Shown here piece after piece: positions 1 to 9,844 of a DNA stretch of 64,000 nucleotides. This DNA comes from Dactylorhiza incarnata (Eukaryota; Streptophyta; Magnoliopsida; Asparagales; Orchidaceae): positions 1 to 64,000 of the forward strand of contig JAWHQI010001491.1 of assembly GCA_033032865.1 (NCBI GenBank). The letters are read 5' to 3'. Each line of letters begins with the position of its first letter. Position 1 is the first letter of the stretch. The notes under the pieces were generated by a model. The model did not search any database and was not told the origin of the DNA. It saw nothing but the letters and a program-made list of their open reading frames with translations. The translations under genes and the position numbers were made by a program.

Positions 1-1369
1 GGATGTGCTCGATAATAAATGACTTGAATCTTCCGATTTCCTTTTTGGCTAATAGCAGATACTTTCGCAGAATCGGCTCCCTTGTCTCATAATTTTCCCA
101 AGTCCTGGGAAGCCATTACCAATGAATCAGTTCTAACATGTACATATTCTATACCCAACTCTTTCGCGAGCCTTAGCCCAGCCAGAAGTGCTTCATATTC
201 TGCCTATTATTCCTAACTGGGAAGAAGAACTTGATAGCTTGCTCCAGCCTGATGCCATTTGGACTGATCAACACTACTCTGGCTCCCACGGAGTTTTTGC
301 CAGAAGCCCCATCCACATAAATGATCCAAGCCAGAGGAGATCGTACCACCTGTTCTGGATTAAGCTCTGTTTTATCTACCAGGAAGTCTGCCAAGATTTG
401 CGCTTTGATTGCTGTTCGGGGATGTACGATATCTCAAATTCACTAGTTCAATAGCCCATTTTGTCAACCTCCCTGAATGATCTGGCTTTTCAAGAATATT
501 TTTTAGAGGATGATCTGTAACAACTTGGACGGAATGAGCCTGAAAATAAGGGCGAAGCCTTCGCGCAGACATAACCAAAGCCAAGGCCAGTTTCTCCAGG
601 ATCGAATATCTGGTTTGGCATCCTTAAGGATGTGGCTGACATAGTATATTGGAAACTGCCTCCTCTTCTCTTCCCGAACGAGGACAGAACTCACCGCTTC
701 TGGTCCGACTCCCAGATATAAGAATAGTTTTTCCCCCTCACGGGGACTTTGGAGTAGTGGAGTCGAAGTTAACTGTCCCTTCAGCTGCTCGAAAGCCTTG
801 TTACATTCCTCGCTCCATTCGAACTTTGATCCCTTTCGCAATGTTTTAAAGAATGGGGCACTTTTATCTCCGGATTTAGAGATAAACCTGCTCAATCCTG
901 CCAATATCCCCCCAAGTTGTTGAACTTCTTTAGTATTTCGAGGAGGGGTCATCTCAAGGATGGCCTTCACCTTATCTGGATTTGGTGCAAGGCCATCAGG
1001 AGTTAAGAGATGCCCAAGAAATTTTCCTTTGTTTGCCCCCGAACACCATTTCAATGGGTTCAATTTTAACTTGAACCTCCGTAGAGTAGCGAACGTCTCT
1101 ACGTGGTCTTCCAAGTGCAATGAGAATTGTTTTACTTTTGAGAAGAAGGTCATCAACGTAAACTTCGAGATTCCTGCCCTTTTGATGTTTAAAGACGGTA
1201 TCCATCATTCTTTGGTATGTTGCACCCGTGTTTTTAAGACCGAAGGGCATTACGAGATAGCAGTAACACCCATCGTTTGTGATAAATGAGGGTATGCGGG
1301 ATGTCAGGTTTGTGCATTTAATTTGATGATACCCGGAGAAGGCATCGAGGAAACTCATAAAACCATACC
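1..1369 (-). pseudogene. Decayed Tat-lineage pol fragment: reverse transcriptase, RNase H, second RNase H
   Basis: Read on the minus strand from 1369 to 1, the order is reverse transcriptase, its RNase H, then a second RNase H of the kind carried by plant Tat elements. RT motifs seen are SFLDAFSGYHQI near 1320-1350, VMPFGLKNTGATYQRMMD near 1195-1250 and the catalytic YVDD near 1160. The second RNase H shows YVDGASG near 300-325 and a later TDSLV near 130-145. The reading frame changes at about 1135, 610, 440-400, 205 and again before position 60, and a stop lies near 90, so no enzyme can be made. The fragment lacks gag, protease and the RT N-terminus within the window. It is oriented against the integrase that follows at 1370. 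Lineage assignment is from motif recognition only. Confidence 0.88.
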
Positions 1370-2774
1370 CAAATCCTTCATCATCGAACACATTCCGAGA
1401 ACACAGAATGAAGAGGCAGACGAATTGTCAAAGTTTGGTCTTCCTTCAGGAGGGGTGACCTCGGAACTTTTTCATCCGGCGACGGAGGAAGAGGAGCTCA
1501 TGCAGATCGATCAGCATCCTTCCTTGAAAGAACCCTATGAATTGTTTCTGTCAAAAGGAGAGTTTCATTCATCAATCAAGGACATAAATAGGTTCAGAAG
1601 AAAGGCGTCCTACTACTACTTAATAGCAGGAGTCTTGTATAGGAAAACTTTGATTTCTCCCTCAGCACGGTGTGTTTCAGAAGAAGAGATCCCGATCATA
1701 CTTCAGGAAGTTCATTCTGGGGAATGTGGTAGCCATTCAGGGGCAAAAACCTTAGAAAAAAGGATCCTGCGGCAAGGATATTTTTGGCCGACTATGAGAA
1801 AGGATGCTGAAGCATTTGCCAAGCGGTGTGTGCAGTGCCAAAAGTTCGCTCCTCTTCAGCATTTGCCTGCTCAGTCACTCAGATCAATAACCGCGTCGTG
1901 GCCTTTGCAGTATGGGGAATGGATCTTATGGGACCTTTCCCAATAGCCAGCGTCAACGCCGTTTTATCATTGTAATGATCGACTATTTCAGTAAGTGGAT
2001 TGAGGCCAAAGCATTAGCAAAAACTACTACCCTAATCGTCAGAAACTTCATCTGGGGAGAAATAGTCTGCCGGCACGGAATACCGCTGGCAATCGTCACT
2101 GATAATGGCACACAGTTCAATAATCCAGAGATAATAAGCTTTTGTGATCAGGTCGGAATTGATCTTCGGTTTGCCTCGGTACATCATCCAAGAACCAATG
2201 GATAAGTAGAAGCAGCAACAGGCAAATCCGACAGCTCTTGATGAAAAGAGTCTTAAATCAAAAAGGAAATTGGGCGGACCAGCTTCCTTCCATCCTTTGG
2301 ACTCTTCGTCCTATCCCATCTTCAGCTATAGGGGAGACACCATTCAAACTATCTCATGGCTCAGAGGATGTTGTTCCTGTAGAGTTTGAGGTGGTCACTC
2401 CAAGAGTTGTGTATGCAAAAGAGGGAGGAGAATCATGGATAGAAGAAAATGATGAGGCCATCAAGTATAGTCTGGATCTGATCGAAGAACTTCAGGACGA
2501 GGCAACAATCAGACAGAAAGAAGTTAAAAGGAGAATGGCGACATATTTTGACAAAAATGTCAGAGTGAAGCAGTTTACAGTTGGGGATTTGGTATTAAAG
2601 AAGGTAGATGCTGCAACCAGGTCTGGCAATGTTGGAAAGCTGAATCCCAACAGGGCAGGGCCTTTTATTATCAAAGAAGTATTGAAGAATGGGGCCTACC
2701 GTCTCCAAACCAGCGAAGGAGAAGACATCTCACGCACCTGGAGCGGTGACGATCTTAAACGATTTTATCCTTGA
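1370..2774 (+). pseudogene. Tat-lineage integrase (copy A), frameshifted
   Basis: The segment begins in the last residues of the RNase H (FIIEHIPRTQNEEAD at ~1380-1420). The integrase zinc finger follows: two histidines in VHSGECGSH near 1711-1735 and CVQC near 1830. The catalytic core has MIDYFSKW near 1975, VTDNGTQF near 2095, and the third acidic residue just after a stop near 2203. The C-terminal domain carries a GPF/Y-like AGPFIIKEV near 2657 and ends at 2774 after RTWSGDDLKRFYP. Comparison with copy B (25181-26022) places single-base losses at about 1903, 1953 and 2215 and one stop codon at 2203-2205. The enzyme would have inserted the element's cDNA into the genome. This copy is dead. 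Confidence 0.9.
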
Positions 2775-3127
2775 ACTATCTCTTTCATTCTTTACGTCTC
2801 TTTGGTATTAAATGGAAATGCCCTATTCTGACACTTCTCCTTGTCTGATGGTTCTCTACATTATAAATACAAATATACATATCTCACTCCCTGAACCTCT
2901 AAGATATCGCCAAATTCTGCTCGAACCCCCTCGGATTGTAGTCATAGCGTAAAACCCACCAAGACCATGTGATGCGGGGAGTTTTCGCACACGTGTAGTG
3001 GTAGCTTGCCAATTCCGCTGCGGTGGTCTTCAGAACTTTGGATCCCGGCCGATATCTGACACACCCCTGCATCAAGGGAGGTCTAGGTGATTGTCATCTC
3101 TATCATGCCCCGAAAGGGATATAGTTA
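2775..3127 (+). other. 3' UTR spacer of copy A
   Basis: No gene is seen. The stretch follows the pol stop codon and is clearly alignable to 26023-26373 in copy B, so it is a normal part of the element's 3' UTR and not random filler. Confidence 0.7.
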
Positions 3128-3540
3128 CAGCTTTGATGATCTTTCTGAGGAAAGCAATATTCGCCGTCGAGGCCCACCTGCCCAACTGATCATCATAGCC
3201 TGTGACCGTCGAATACTCTTAGGTACTCTCGAAACGGTGCCTAGTTGGGCCACAACTGAGTTGATCTCTCTGAGGAAAGCAATGTTCGCCGCCGAGGCCC
3301 ACCTGCCCAATTGATCAACTCGGCTTGTAACCCTAGGCAAGAGAGCAGATGAGTCGCTTACAGCTCTTATGACCACTTGAGGAAAGCAATGTTCGTCGCC
3401 GAGGCCCACCTGACCACTTGGTCATTTGAGTCTGTACATACTTTTCTCTTTTCTTTCTCTCTACAGCTCTTATGACCACTTGGGGAAAGCAATGTTTGCC
3501 GCCGAGGCCCACCTGCCCACTTGGTCATCTGAGCCTGTAG
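3128..3540 (+). repeat. Four stem-loop repeats in the 3' UTR of copy A
   Basis: Four units at about 3128-3203, 3238-3345, 3358-3437 and 3461-3540 share a ~38-nt central segment that starts GAGGAAAGCAATGTTCGCC and ends CCCACCTGCCC. Each unit is flanked by arms complementary to each other but different between units: TGATGATC/GATCATCA, GAGTTGATC/GATCAACTC, and ATGACCA/TGGTCAT in units 3 and 4. Outer pairing also exists, for example ACAG with CTGT in units 1, 3 and 4, and CCTAG with CTAGG in unit 2. Unit 4 is a near copy of unit 3, separated by a pyrimidine-rich stretch. Copy B has units 1-3 only. Function is unknown. Confidence 0.8.
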
Positions 3541-3659
3541 ATTATCCTTTTTCCCTACAGGAAGGCAATGCCTCTTATGGTTTCTTGTATAAAACCATTC
3601 GAGGAAGATATTATTAAAACAGGTGCAGGTGTTCGTCTACCCTAATAAAGGGTTGTGAT
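3541..3659 (+). other. Spacer between hairpin repeats and 78-bp array (copy A)
   Basis: Short 3' UTR spacer. It holds a small palindrome, AGGCAATGCCT, near 3563-3573; the copy B counterpart is the perfect inverted repeat GAGGCATTTGCCTC. No gene is seen. Confidence 0.6.
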
Positions 3660-4620
3660 ATTAAGACCGGGCGGTATGAACTTGCAAACCGAACAGTCTG
3701 ATTGTGTATAAGTCAGGATATTTTTGGACAATTACATGGTTGCCCAGGTTGTATTCAAACCGGGCGGCCCTATCAATCTTTTATAAGATAGATATCTCTA
3801 GAACCAGTTGTATGATTGCCCGGGTTGTATTCTAACCGGGCGGGTTCATCCATCTTTTATAAGTTGGATATTTCTGTAGCTAATTATATGATTGCCCGGA
3901 TTTCATTCTGACCGGTCGGGTTTATCTATCTCTCCATTCTATCGAGTTGAATGTTCCTGGATCTAATTATATGATTGCTCGGGTTGCATTCTAGCCGGGC
4001 GAATCTGTCTATCTTTAAACTAAGTTGGATATCTCCGGAGCTAATTATCTGATTACCCGGGTTGCATTCTAACCGGGCGGGTTTATCCATCCTTTATTGA
4101 GTTAGATGTTTTTAGATTTAAATATATGGTCGCCCGAGTCATATCCTAGCCAGGCAGACTTATCGACCTCTTATGCTAGTAAAGTTGGATATTTCTGGAT
4201 CTGATTATACGGTTGCCCGAATTGCATTCTAGCCGGGCGGACTTATCCATCCTTTAATGGGTTGGATGTTTCTAAATTTAATTATATGATTGCCCGGGTT
4301 GCATTCTAGCCGGGCGAATCTATCTATATCTCAAATTAATCAAGTCTGGGTATCTCTGGATCTAAGTGTATCGCCGCTCAGATTATGTTCTAACCGATCG
4401 GGCTGGTCTATTTCCTAGCGAGAAGTTATCCCTGGATACAATGGGTTACTCACCAGGATTGTATTCAAACCGCGCAAAATTAAAGTTTATTACTTGCATC
4501 AACGAGGATGAGATATCTTTGAATGATAAGAGACCGCTCGGTCTGAACTATAATCGCGCGAGTATATCCTTTATAGTTCAAACTATCAGAAATCGGATAC
4601 CCTGAGATCTAAATGAGTAA
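3660..4620 (+). repeat. Tandem array of ~78-bp units in the 3' UTR of copy A
   Basis: About a dozen diverged units recur every 76-83 bp; the phrase GATTGCCCGG or its variants starts near 3814, 3890, 3973, 4051 and 4129. A typical unit holds a dyad GCCCGG, 11-13 nt, CCGGGC, and a second weaker dyad TATCCA...TGGATA around an AT-rich middle. Units decay towards 4620. The same array occurs in copy B at 26978-27900. Tandem repeats in 3' UTRs are known from plant Tat/Ogre-type elements and have been proposed as seeds of satellites. Confidence 0.82.
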
Positions 4621-4883
4621 TCGCACTGGTTGAATATAGACCGTCCAAGATCATCGATCATCATTCATACTCAGATCAGGATAGCCGCACGGCTAGATCA
4701 AGAGCAAAAGGTTTAAAAAGAGAGAGAGAGAGACAAGATATCAACCACAAGTAAGTAACAATAGAAGGACAATCAGACAGGTAAAATTTCTATTCATTCT
4801 TCAAAATATGTTAACAAAATACTGACCGCCCGGCTAACAAAAAGAAATCAGCGGTTACACAAAAATAAAATCAAACAAGGGCG
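4621..4883. other. Spacer with a GA microsatellite
   Basis: No gene is seen. A run of GA dinucleotides lies near 4718-4735. Most of the rest aligns with 27900-28105 of copy B and contains GC-rich near-palindromes such as GACCGCCCGG at 4824. Confidence 0.55.
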
Positions 4884-6300
4884 CTAGTCTGCCGACTTCT
4901 TCTTCTTCTTCTTGACAGGGGAACTCGAGTCCGCACCATCGATGTCAACGTCCGGCGAATAGCCTTCACTTGACGAGGAAGAATCCGATGAATCGCTATC
5001 ACTAGACCGCCCGGTCTTACTAGCGGAGCCGGTTGTTCCCTAGGACAAATCATCCTCATCATCCTCATCGTCGTCACCGGCATCATCATCTGCGTCGTCC
5101 TCTTCAGCGGCTTCAGCACTTGCATCGCCCCCTTGATGGAGAACAATCTCCCTGCCCGCATCGGCTTCAGCCTCCTCGCCCACCTTGGTTTTTCCTTTCT
5201 GCCTTCGGCTGATTTCATCAAGTTGGACCTTCAAGGCAGGGAAGAGGTCGGAGAAAGTGGTGCCCTCGAATCCTTCGCACAGACCGCCCCGGTCTTCCAT
5301 AAGACCCAAAGCTTTGTTGATCCCTTGGGCCACATGAGGCAACACCTCATCTTGAAAGGCTGGGTTGATCATCTCATATTGTTTCTGCAAAAAAGGAAAA
5401 ATAAATTAGGTCGCTCAGACTGAATAAAAGAAACCGCGTAATTTGAGAAACTCACCATCACGACTCCTTGAAGACGCGCATTCTCCTCTCGAAGCCGCGC
5501 AATCTCCGCGGCCTGCTCCTCGTACTTCTTTTCCAGGTGCTTCTGAACAGAAACCAGCCGCCTGTACAACAGGGCCATGAAGTGATTGGTCGTGAAGCCC
5601 CAAGAACCGGCTTGTGCCGCTAGCCGGGGAAGCTCTTCTTCAGGAGTTCTCCTCAGCTTCTTTAAGGTCTTTCGACCATACAAAGCGGCCCCGGCGGCTA
5701 GGGCATGGCGGTTAATCTTTTCACTCCCCCATGAAGGAAGTGCAGTGGATACCCGGATGCGGCTTCCATCCCTATGCCAGAGGACAGTCGGGTTGCCCTG
5801 CAGGCCGGGCGGGTTTCCACAGGAACGAAGAAGTTCGTAGTCATCAGGAGAAGCCGGGTCCTCTTCCTCTGACGATAGCGACCTGTTTCGCCGCTGCCTC
5901 TTTTCCCTCTGGGTCAAAACCGGGCCGGCCAGCGTGACCGGCTTGTTCGCAGGAACAATGTGGGCTGTTGCAAGGTAAAATCAAAAGTGTAAATGAAGAA
6001 GTCCGCGCGGTCATATACAAGCAGTCAAAAGGAACTTACTATGCTCGGGGAGGATGTCCTCCAATTCTGAGAACAGCGGGATGTAGTGATTGATGTCCAA
6101 CCGCTCGTTCTCAAGGAACGTGAAGGTGTCCATCTCGATCTTTCCAACCTGAGGGATTTGGAAAACCTCTTCCCCCCGAACTTGCGGGTTGGTTTGCAAC
6201 AGTCCGAAGTTGCCTTCGAGCATTACAAACCGCTCTGACCAGTCCGAGACCCTGTTCGCCAAGTTGACGATCTTCAATCCGTGGCAGCCAAAGTAGAGGT
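4884..6300 (-). pseudogene. Antisense gene 1 of copy A, 5'-deleted and interrupted
   Basis: This is the counterpart of the intact gene at 28106-29974. Exon 1 keeps only its 3' part (6300-6040), the first ~150 codons having been lost in a ~450-bp deletion. The exon 1 donor is GTAAGT at 6039-6034. Exon 2 runs 5964-5456; its acceptor AG has moved three bases relative to copy B, which keeps the frame. Exon 3 runs 5394-4884 with a TAG stop at 5042-5040 ahead of the acidic, serine- and lysine-rich tail that is still encoded down to 4884. The surviving protein part has an arginine-rich start in exon 2, a coiled coil near its end and an Asp/Glu-rich stretch. The domain resembling the 'putative gypsy-type transposon' family is mostly in the deleted part. 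Confidence 0.8.
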
Positions 6301-6670
6301 GCCATCTGGAAATCGTAAAAATGACTTCGAAGAGTCCCTACTTATAGATTTTTACGATCTGCAAATAGTAAAGCTATGTCGCGGCTATACATTCTAACTG
6401 CGCGGTTAATATCCTGCATAGTTAGATTCACCAGAAAAATAAAAGAAGCAAAGGCATTCAGGAAAACAGGAGCAAGCATACATCACAGATCGTGCGACCT
6501 GAAATCAGTTCGGATAAAACACAAGATCTAAACAGAACACAAAATATAGCGGTTAAACAAGAAACCGCACGAGTTATTCAAATAAAAGACATAAGATAGA
6601 AAGGAACATTGTCCAACAAAGGTCGAATCAATAAGCCGCATTCATAATACAAATTGTTCTCAATAGCCGG
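6301..6670. other. Spacer between the two antisense genes (copy A)
   Basis: AT-rich stretch with no open frame of note. It aligns with 29975-30322 of copy B and sits downstream of antisense gene 2 and upstream of the missing start of antisense gene 1, so it could hold a terminator or promoter, but I see no clear signal. Confidence 0.5.
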
Positions 6671-8822
6671 TCACGGCTGACGGTGTTCTGGGGAGACATC
6701 CTCTCTGTGAAGTCGCGCGACCTGGTCACTGGTGGTGTTCAGAAGAGAGTAAATCTGGCTGGTATGATAATGGAGGTGGTTGATTGTGCTATGAAGCCGC
6801 CCGGCATCCCTTTCGACCCGCGTAGCGGCAATCATGCGGGGGGTTGCGGTGGCCTCATCAATCATTGGATCAGCCGCCCAAACCGGGGGAGGATTTGAGC
6901 CCGCCACAACAGTCGGGCGGCTAACAACCTGCATTCCATCATTCATACTTCGCCGGCCCGCAGCGACTTCCCTGGTTAACCGCAGGAATTTATCTTGGTA
7001 ATATCTCGAGTCATCCTCGAACTTAGCGGATGCCCTCTTCTCCTTCTCGAGCTGGGCGGTCAGGGTAGCGACTTGCGCAACCTTGGCCCTCTTCTCGGCC
7101 TCTACTGCAGCTTTCGTGGCCTCCACCGCAGCTCGCGCGGCCTCAAGCTGAATCTCCAGGCCATTCTCCCTTTCTGTGCTGGACTTCCTGTCAATCTCTA
7201 CCTGCGCCTTCAGCGCCTCTTCAACCTTCTTCCTCGCCATTCGTTCGGCCTCCAGAGCAGTCTGAGTGGCGGCCTCCCGGTCTTCCACCTCCTTCAAACG
7301 ACCCTCATGTTCGCTAGATCTTCCTCTAGATGCCCGAACAGTTGTGGCCCTTCTTGTGAGGTCGTTACACAGGTTGATATCAGGGGAACTGATGGAGGCA
7401 GGCTGGCCTCGAGGTCGCCCGGCTTCACAATCTGATCCTCGCTATCTGCAAGAAGCCGCTCGGTTATGAAAAGCAAGAGCATGCAACGCCATATATATAT
7501 ACAAAAATGGACATAAATATAAGAGCAATGCCTGGGCGCACAGGCCGCTTAGACTGTTCCGGGTCCATCCTCCGACGTTGCTCACGCCAGAGTCTCTCCG
7601 TACTCTGCCTAGCGGAAGAGGACCAGGCCGCTAAGGGAAAGAAGCTCGGCGGCGGGTTCACTAATTTATTGTGACGAGGCCGCGGAATAAAGAAGCGGAC
7701 AGCTTTATAATCCGTGGGATGCTTACCTGGCGCAAAAGGATCGGGCCGCAGCGGCTTGTTTAAAGCCCGCACCGCCCCCTCCTTCTTCACCATCATTATT
7801 TCCTCCCCGGTCATCGCTGGGGGAACTTCCTCCCGCGCTTTCAGCACTTCTCCGAGTTCCCTCGCTTTCTCTTCGACCTCCAAGGCAGTCCGGGCAGCAG
7901 CTTCTCGCTTTTCGGCCTCCGTCTGGGCGGTCTCCTCAGGCCGGGCTGTGTTATCTGTAGGAGGGGCAGTTCGCTCTGAAGCCAACGGGCTGTCAAGAAG
8001 CTTGTCTCGCCTCACCAGCTCATCCATATCCTGAAAGATCCCATTAAATGATAAACTACTCGCCGAGTCCGGAGGCAGGTCGCCCGGTTTCGCATCAGGG
8101 GTAGCCGGCGAATCATTTACCTTAGTGGATGGAGGAGTCGCTAGGCCAAGCTCCTCTTTTAGTCGCGGATTGGTCTGGAGGAGGGACTCGGCTGGTTTCT
8201 TAAAAGCCACCCTTTCCTTGGAGGCTAGTCTCTTAACCTTCTTGGTTATTCGCTCGGTCACTGACCCGGTCTTCTTCCTTTTCTTCTCTTTCTTACCCGG
8301 AGCTGGGCTAACTTCTTTGGGGGGACTGGGGTAGTCGTCCACGGATAAAGGGGTACTCAGTTCGCCCGGCCTTAGAGAGTTAACCGCCTCCTCCTCCAAA
8401 TCTCTGACAAGCAAGTGAGGATTCCCGGATGGGGTGATTTCCATGCCAAACGAGTCGGTCTCGCCGACCTTCTTCGAAGGGCTACCGGGGTCAACTTTTC
8501 CAGAAGGGGCGGCCTCCTCTTTGTTCAGCGGCCTAGCGACCTGTTGGCCAAGGTCTCTGGGAGGAATCAGCGAGTCGCCGGGGGAAGGCCCCGAACTGTC
8601 CGCTGCGGGCTCCGCGGGAGTCTTGAGGGTTGTTGAGTCCACGACGGACTTGGAATTATCTGCCGCGGCCTTCTCAGCCCGCTTCCTCTTTTTCCGGTCC
8701 TTCCGGTCCTGCTTTTCCTTCTCCTTTTTCGACTTCTCCGTCGATTCGCGCCTTTTACCTTCTACCTTCTTTTGATCTCCGGCGGGATCCACGCGGTCTA
8801 ACACGGTGTCTAGGAAGTCCAT
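6671..8822 (-). pseudogene. Antisense gene 2 of copy A, two exons, one frameshift
   Basis: Exon 1 (8822-7727) starts MDFLDTVLDRVD and is open for 365 codons. It has Lys/Arg-rich blocks (KKRKR; KKEKKRKKTG), a Pro/Ser-rich middle and an Ala/Glu-rich heptad region at its end. A GTAAG donor at 7726 and a TTGCAG acceptor at 7447-7446 define a 281-bp intron, ~93 bp longer than in copy B. Exon 2 (7445-6671) encodes a long coiled coil and ends in the conserved HREDVSPEHRQP. Its length is one base off the phase of copy B, and the break is near 7300, so the product would be truncated. Exon 2 here carries 14 residues more than copy B in its coiled coil. Function is unknown; the family is typical of Tat-type elements with extra antisense ORFs. 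Confidence 0.8.
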
Positions 8823-8916
8823 TATTGAAGAATTGCCGGTCTTAAAAATTCTAACCGCAACTGGCGAGTAATATCCCGTGATTTCAGAAAAAACTCTGCA
8901 GAATGAACTCTCTGGC

Positions 8917-8925
8917 TCTTTTATA
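8917..8925 (-). promoter_or_regulatory. TATA box of the antisense transcript (copy A)
   Basis: On the minus strand the sequence reads CTATAAAAG, ~95 bp upstream of the antisense gene 2 start codon and just inside the element from the 3' LTR. The equivalent position in copy B reads CTATAAGAG. Position and conservation suggest that it drives the antisense genes. Confidence 0.55.
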
Positions 8926-9000
8926 GAATTCAGGGCAAGTCGGATGCGGTCTCCCGGCTAAAGCTAATATTTTCGAAATTCTCTTGAGATTTGAAAATAT

Positions 9001-9010
9001 GCGGGGATTA
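9001..9010 (+). promoter_or_regulatory. Polypurine tract of copy A
   Basis: GCGGGGATTA lies immediately before the LTR start TGTT. The same tract precedes the LTR in copy B (32519-32528) and, on the minus strand, the LTR ending at 34174. In LTR elements this tract primes plus-strand DNA synthesis. Confidence 0.75.
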
Positions 9011-9844
9011 TGTTTACCCGGAAAACCGCTTCTCGGGTTGGACCATTCTCGGACCGGGCGAACTGCTAGGTCTGGCCGCTAGTTTGCAGGATCAGTGGCT
9101 CTTAGTTCAAGGTAAGCCAGGCCAGGTGGTCTGACGTCATTTTTGGACCGCCCCCAAGGGTGAAGATCGTCAAGGGCCAGGGCAAAAAAGGCTATCTGCG
9201 GTCTCAGGTAAGAGACCGCGCGGGTTGTGCCATAGAAACTCAAGGTTCAAGCCCGGAGAACAAGCCGCGGTTTCAGATCAGAGACTATCGGGGTTGCCTC
9301 GTGAAGATCAGCCAAGCCATGTCCAAAAGGCAGACCGCGGTCTCAAGCCAGAGGCCGCTCGGTCTGCATCATTGACTTGGTCCCGGTATCTTCAGCCTCA
9401 GGTCAGACGGGTCGGAAGAGCAAGCCGCCAAGCCGCGCGGCTTCTTTCTTTTTCTTCTTTGTGCATCCCGTCACCGCCTGCCCGTTTCTCCTGTACCCGG
9501 GCAGGTGGTAATTATAACCCTGCACATTCGGGCAGGCCCCCAAGCCTATAAATAGGGGGCGGCACTATTCACAAGACACACACACTCGAATCCAAGAGCT
9601 CGCTTGTCTGAGCTGCGGTCTCGAGTTTCCCGTCTTGCGAACTGTTTGACCGGCCGGCTTCTACTTTCCTGCAATTGTAACCGCTACTTTTCAATCAAAG
9701 GAAAGCCCGTCGCAGGAGTGACATTTGCCGCGGCGGGCGAAGTCTGGCCTCGACCGCTGCTAGCGGTCTGAATTCTCTAACCAAATAGTAGCCGATAATC
9801 TGCAACCCTCGATTTCTTTCGGAGGCGCACTTTTGAATCGAACA
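9011..9844 (+). mobile_element. 3' LTR of copy A, 834 bp, complete
   Basis: The LTR starts TGTTTACCCGG after the polypurine tract and ends TCGAACA, giving TGTT...AACA termini. Copy B has an 836-bp LTR with the same ends, which fixes both boundaries. U3 carries an 8-bp inverted repeat CCTGCCCG (9477-9484) / CGGGCAGG (9498-9505), with another CGGGCAGG at 9529-9536, and a TATA box. Directly after the last base satellite 1 begins, so no target-site duplication can be checked; the 5' LTR is outside the window. Confidence 0.87.
9547..9554 (+). promoter_or_regulatory. LTR TATA box (copy A)
   Basis: TATAAATA within CCTATAAATAGGGGGCGGC, identical in the LTR of copy B (33067-33074) and in the captured LTR fragment. 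Transcription would be expected to start ~30 bp downstream, near the CACACACTCG stretch. Confidence 0.75.

Noticed and set aside
188..454. Plus-strand frames at 188-454, 649-849 and 960-1289
   Set aside because: They are shadows of the minus-strand RT-RNase H pseudogene.
7714..8845. Plus-strand Ser/Arg-rich frames opposite antisense gene 2 (also 31189-31852)
   Set aside because: The minus-strand frame is conserved in both copies with splice phases and a coherent protein; the plus frames are its complement.
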